Source of the DNA: Candidatus Dormiibacterota bacterium
GTDB lineage: Bacteria; Chloroflexota; Dormibacteria; UBA8260
Length of the DNA stretch: 7,171 bases
Direction: 5' to 3'
Assembly (NCBI GenBank): GCA_955652545.1
Contig: CATPCA010000360.1
Coordinates: forward strand, 1 to 7,171
Position numbers and translations under genes: made by a program. Below, piece after piece: positions 5,528 to 7,171 of this stretch; position 1 is the stretch's first letter, and every line of letters begins with the position of its first letter. The notes beneath the pieces are model-generated. The model ran no database searches. It was given only the letters and a program-made list of their open reading frames with translations, and had not been told where the DNA came from.

Positions 5528-7171
5528 GTGCGCACGCCCTCGGGGTCGGCCTCCCCGGGGGCGCGCCGCCGGCTCGGCTTCGCGGCCGCCGGCGTGCTGC
5601 TCGGCGCCGCCGACACGTACGTCGTGGTGATCGCGCTGCCCGCGATCATGGCGTCGGTCGGCATCGATCTCGCCCACCTGCAGGAGGCGGCGCCCATCAT
5701 CAGCGGGTTCCTGCTCGGCTACGTCGCGGTGCTGCCATTGCTCGGCCGCCTTTCTGACATCTTCGGCCGGGGACCGGTGCTGGCCCTCTGCCTGCTCGCG
5801 TTCGCCGCCGGGTCACTGCTGACCGCGTCGGCGAACACGCTCTGGGTCATCGTCCTGGGTCGCACCGTGCAGGGAGCCGGCGGTGGGGGGCTGGTGCCGG
5901 TGACGCTGGCGTTGGACGCCGACCTGTGGCCGCCGCGCCGGCGCGGGGTCCCGCTCGGGGTGGTGGGTGCGGTGCAGGAGATCGGCAGCGTCGTCGGTCC
6001 GCTGTACGGCGCCGCGCTGACCACGGTGAGCACGTGGCGCGCCATCTTCTACGTCAACATGCCGCTCGCGGCGGTCATCGCGGCAGGGGTTTGGGCGCCG
6101 GGCAGACGCTCTGCCGGATCGCGCAAGCCGGATGGGCGTGCCGACGTCGCCGGCTGGGTCCTGGCGGTGGTGTGCGTCGCCGCTGCGGTGCTGGCGATCG
6201 CGTCGCCGCCCGCGCTGAGCGACAGCCTGACCATCGGCGTGGCGTTCGCGCCGTTGTTCGGCGGCCCGGGATTCACCGCGCCGGTTGCGCTGGCGGCGCT
6301 GGTGAGCGCCGCAGCGTTCATCGGGCGCGAGCTGACTGTGGCGCCCACGGTTCGCGCCGTGGTCCCGCTCGGCGGCATCGGCGGTGCGCTGCGCCGCGTC
6401 GACTGGCCGGGCGCGCTGCTCATAGCCCTCATCCTCGGGGCGGTGGTGGTCGTGTTCGCCAGCGCGGACCCGGCGGCCGGCGTGGTTGGCTCCTCTGCGC
6501 CGGTCCTGCTCCCTCTCGCCGCGCTGCTCGCCGTGCTCTTTGTGGTCCGCGAGTTGCGCGTTCGCGACCCGCTCATCGACATCCGCGCGCTCGGCGACCG
6601 GGCTGCGGCAGGCTCGCTGCTCACCAGCCTGGCTGCCGGCGCGGCGTTGATGGCGGCGCTCGTCGACATCCCGGTCTTCGCTCGCGCCACCGTCGACCCC
6701 GACTCGCAGGTCCAGGCCGCGCTGGTGCTGGCCCGTCTGCTCGTCGCCGTCCCGGTGGGCGCGGTTGTCGGTGGTGTCCTCGCCGACCGGGTCGGATACC
6801 GCGCAGTCGCCGGGGCGGGCCTGCTGATCGCCAGCGCCAGCTTCGCGCTGATGGGGGCCTGGAGCCGCACCACCCTGGCTGACGGCTTCGCCGCGACCCC
6901 ATGGCTGCACCCCAGTGACCCGGTGCTGGTGGCCGCCGGGCTGGGTTTTGGGCTGGCCATCGTGCCCGTGACCGCCGCCATGCTCGGCGCCGTCCCGCAA
7001 CGGCTGCATGGGGTGGCTGCGTCGCTCACTGTGGCCGCACGGTTGGTGGGGATGCTCGCCGGCCTGTCTGTCCTGACCGCCGTCGGGCTGCGCCGTTTCT
7101 ACAGTGTGCAGGCGATGCTGCCCCAGGCCATCACGCTCTGCCCGACCACCCCATTGCACTGCCCCGCGTAC
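5528..7171 (+). CDS. MFS lipid transporter of the Rv1410c/P55 type, 3' truncated by the window
   Basis: The frame is open for 548 codons from the GTG at 5528 to the window edge with no stop, so the C-terminus is missing. The protein is an inner-membrane proton-linked MFS transporter. Features shared with M. tuberculosis Rv1410c (P55) include Asp30 in helix 1 (GAADTYVVV; Asp22 in Rv1410c), motif A GRLSDIFGR at 73-81, GRTVQGAGGGGLVPVTLAL at 111-129, and Glu151 in AVQEIGSVVGPLYG (Glu147 in Rv1410c). The C-terminal half matches at AAGAALMAALVDIPVF (369-384) and AGLGFGLAIVPVTAAML (470-486). Rv1410c is about 518 residues, whereas this protein already exceeds that, partly because the two-helix central linker seems doubled (206-281 and 292-355). 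It begins one base after the lprG-like stop and lacks its own Shine-Dalgarno, so translation is probably coupled. Expected role: triacylglyceride or related lipid delivery to the envelope with the lipoprotein; efflux of drugs is a known side phenotype. Confidence 0.9.
   Translation, partial: MRTPSGSASPGARRRLGFAAAGVLLGAADTYVVVIALPAIMASVGIDLAHLQEAAPIISGFLLGYVAVLPLLGRLSDIFGRGPVLALCLLAFAAGSLLTASANTLWVIVLGRTVQGAGGGGLVPVTLALDADLWPPRRRGVPLGVVGAVQEIGSVVGPLYGAALTTVSTWRAIFYVNMPLAAVIAAGVWAPGRRSAGSRKPDGRADVAGWVLAVVCVAAAVLAIASPPALSDSLTIGVAFAPLFGGPGFTAPVALAALVSAAAFIGRELTVAPTVRAVVPLGGIGGALRRVDWPGALLIALILGAVVVVFASADPAAGVVGSSAPVLLPLAALLAVLFVVRELRVRDPLIDIRALGDRAAAGSLLTSLAAGAALMAALVDIPVFARATVDPDSQVQAALVLARLLVAVPVGAVVGGVLADRVGYRAVAGAGLLIASASFALMGAWSRTTLADGFAATPWLHPSDPVLVAAGLGFGLAIVPVTAAMLGAVPQRLHGVAASLTVAARLVGMLAGLSVLTAVGLRRFYSVQAMLPQAITLCPTTPLHCPAY
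6143..6592 (+). repeat. Protein-level tandem duplication of the MFS central linker
   Basis: Within the MFS gene, residues 206-281 and 292-355 share one layout. Each opens with Asp-x-x-Gly and a Leu/Ala/Val helix (DVAGWVLAVV, DWPGALLIAL), continues through a polar loop to a second helix, then ends with an Arg-Glu-Leu and a Val three or four residues after it (GRELTV, RELRVRDPL) and a closing ALG or PLG. Rv1410c, as I recall it, has this unit once. The DNA copies are not visibly alike, so the duplication, if real, is old. Confidence 0.5.

Noticed and set aside
5541..5557. Hairpin CGGGG / CCCCG just inside the MFS gene
   Set aside because: A five-base stem with a seven-base loop is expected by chance at this GC content, has no T-tract, and lies in coding sequence.
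5813..7159. 448-codon open frame on the minus strand
   Set aside because: It lies wholly antisense to the well-supported MFS gene, is extremely rich in Arg, Gly, His and Gln, and has no domain signature: a typical high-GC shadow.
1..7171. Defence system, mobile element, CRISPR array or RNA gene
   Set aside because: I saw no transposase, integrase, nuclease, methylase or toxin motif in the supported genes, no spaced direct repeats, and no tRNA-like or rRNA-like sequence.

Overview
The window is a GC-rich, densely packed bacterial segment. Stop/start overlaps, GTG and TTG starts, a lipobox lipoprotein of the LppX/LprAFG family and a proline/glycine-tailed membrane protein all suggest an actinobacterium or a related high-GC lineage such as the Chloroflexota/Dormibacterota group. 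No ribosomal or marker gene is present, so the phylum is an inference. I see no rRNA, tRNA, CRISPR array, insertion sequence or phage gene.

Left block, plus strand (2-1778): a small hypothetical protein with a basic tail, a Nudix hydrolase and a Na+/Ca2+-exchanger-family membrane protein are joined by overlapping stop and start codons, so they look like one translationally coupled operon. After 86 bases comes a second plus-strand pair (1865-3536): a short-chain dehydrogenase of the MFE-2/3-hydroxyacyl-CoA type and a TSUP (TauE/SafE) permease 19 bases later.

Middle block, minus strand (3547-4774): csaA, an OB-fold tRNA-binding/chaperone protein, is followed by an unrecognised four-helix membrane protein with a Pro/Gly-rich tail. 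This block converges on the TSUP gene, with 10 bases between the stop codons.

Right block, plus strand (4843 to the window end): an LprG-like lipoprotein is followed after one base by a large MFS transporter that runs off the right edge. This is the same order as lprG-Rv1410c (P55) of Mycobacterium tuberculosis, a pair that moves triacylglycerides and related lipids to the cell envelope. The 68-base gap between csaA and lprG is a compact divergent promoter region: it has a TATACT box and Shine-Dalgarno for lprG, and a GATACT box placed so that csaA could be transcribed leaderless.

The most distinctive observation is in the transporter. The two-helix linker that separates the N- and C-terminal MFS halves appears to be present twice in tandem, which would give about 16 membrane helices instead of 14. 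I found no convincing undescribed defence or mobile system; the rest is ordinary chromosomal content with a few family-level oddities listed under findings.
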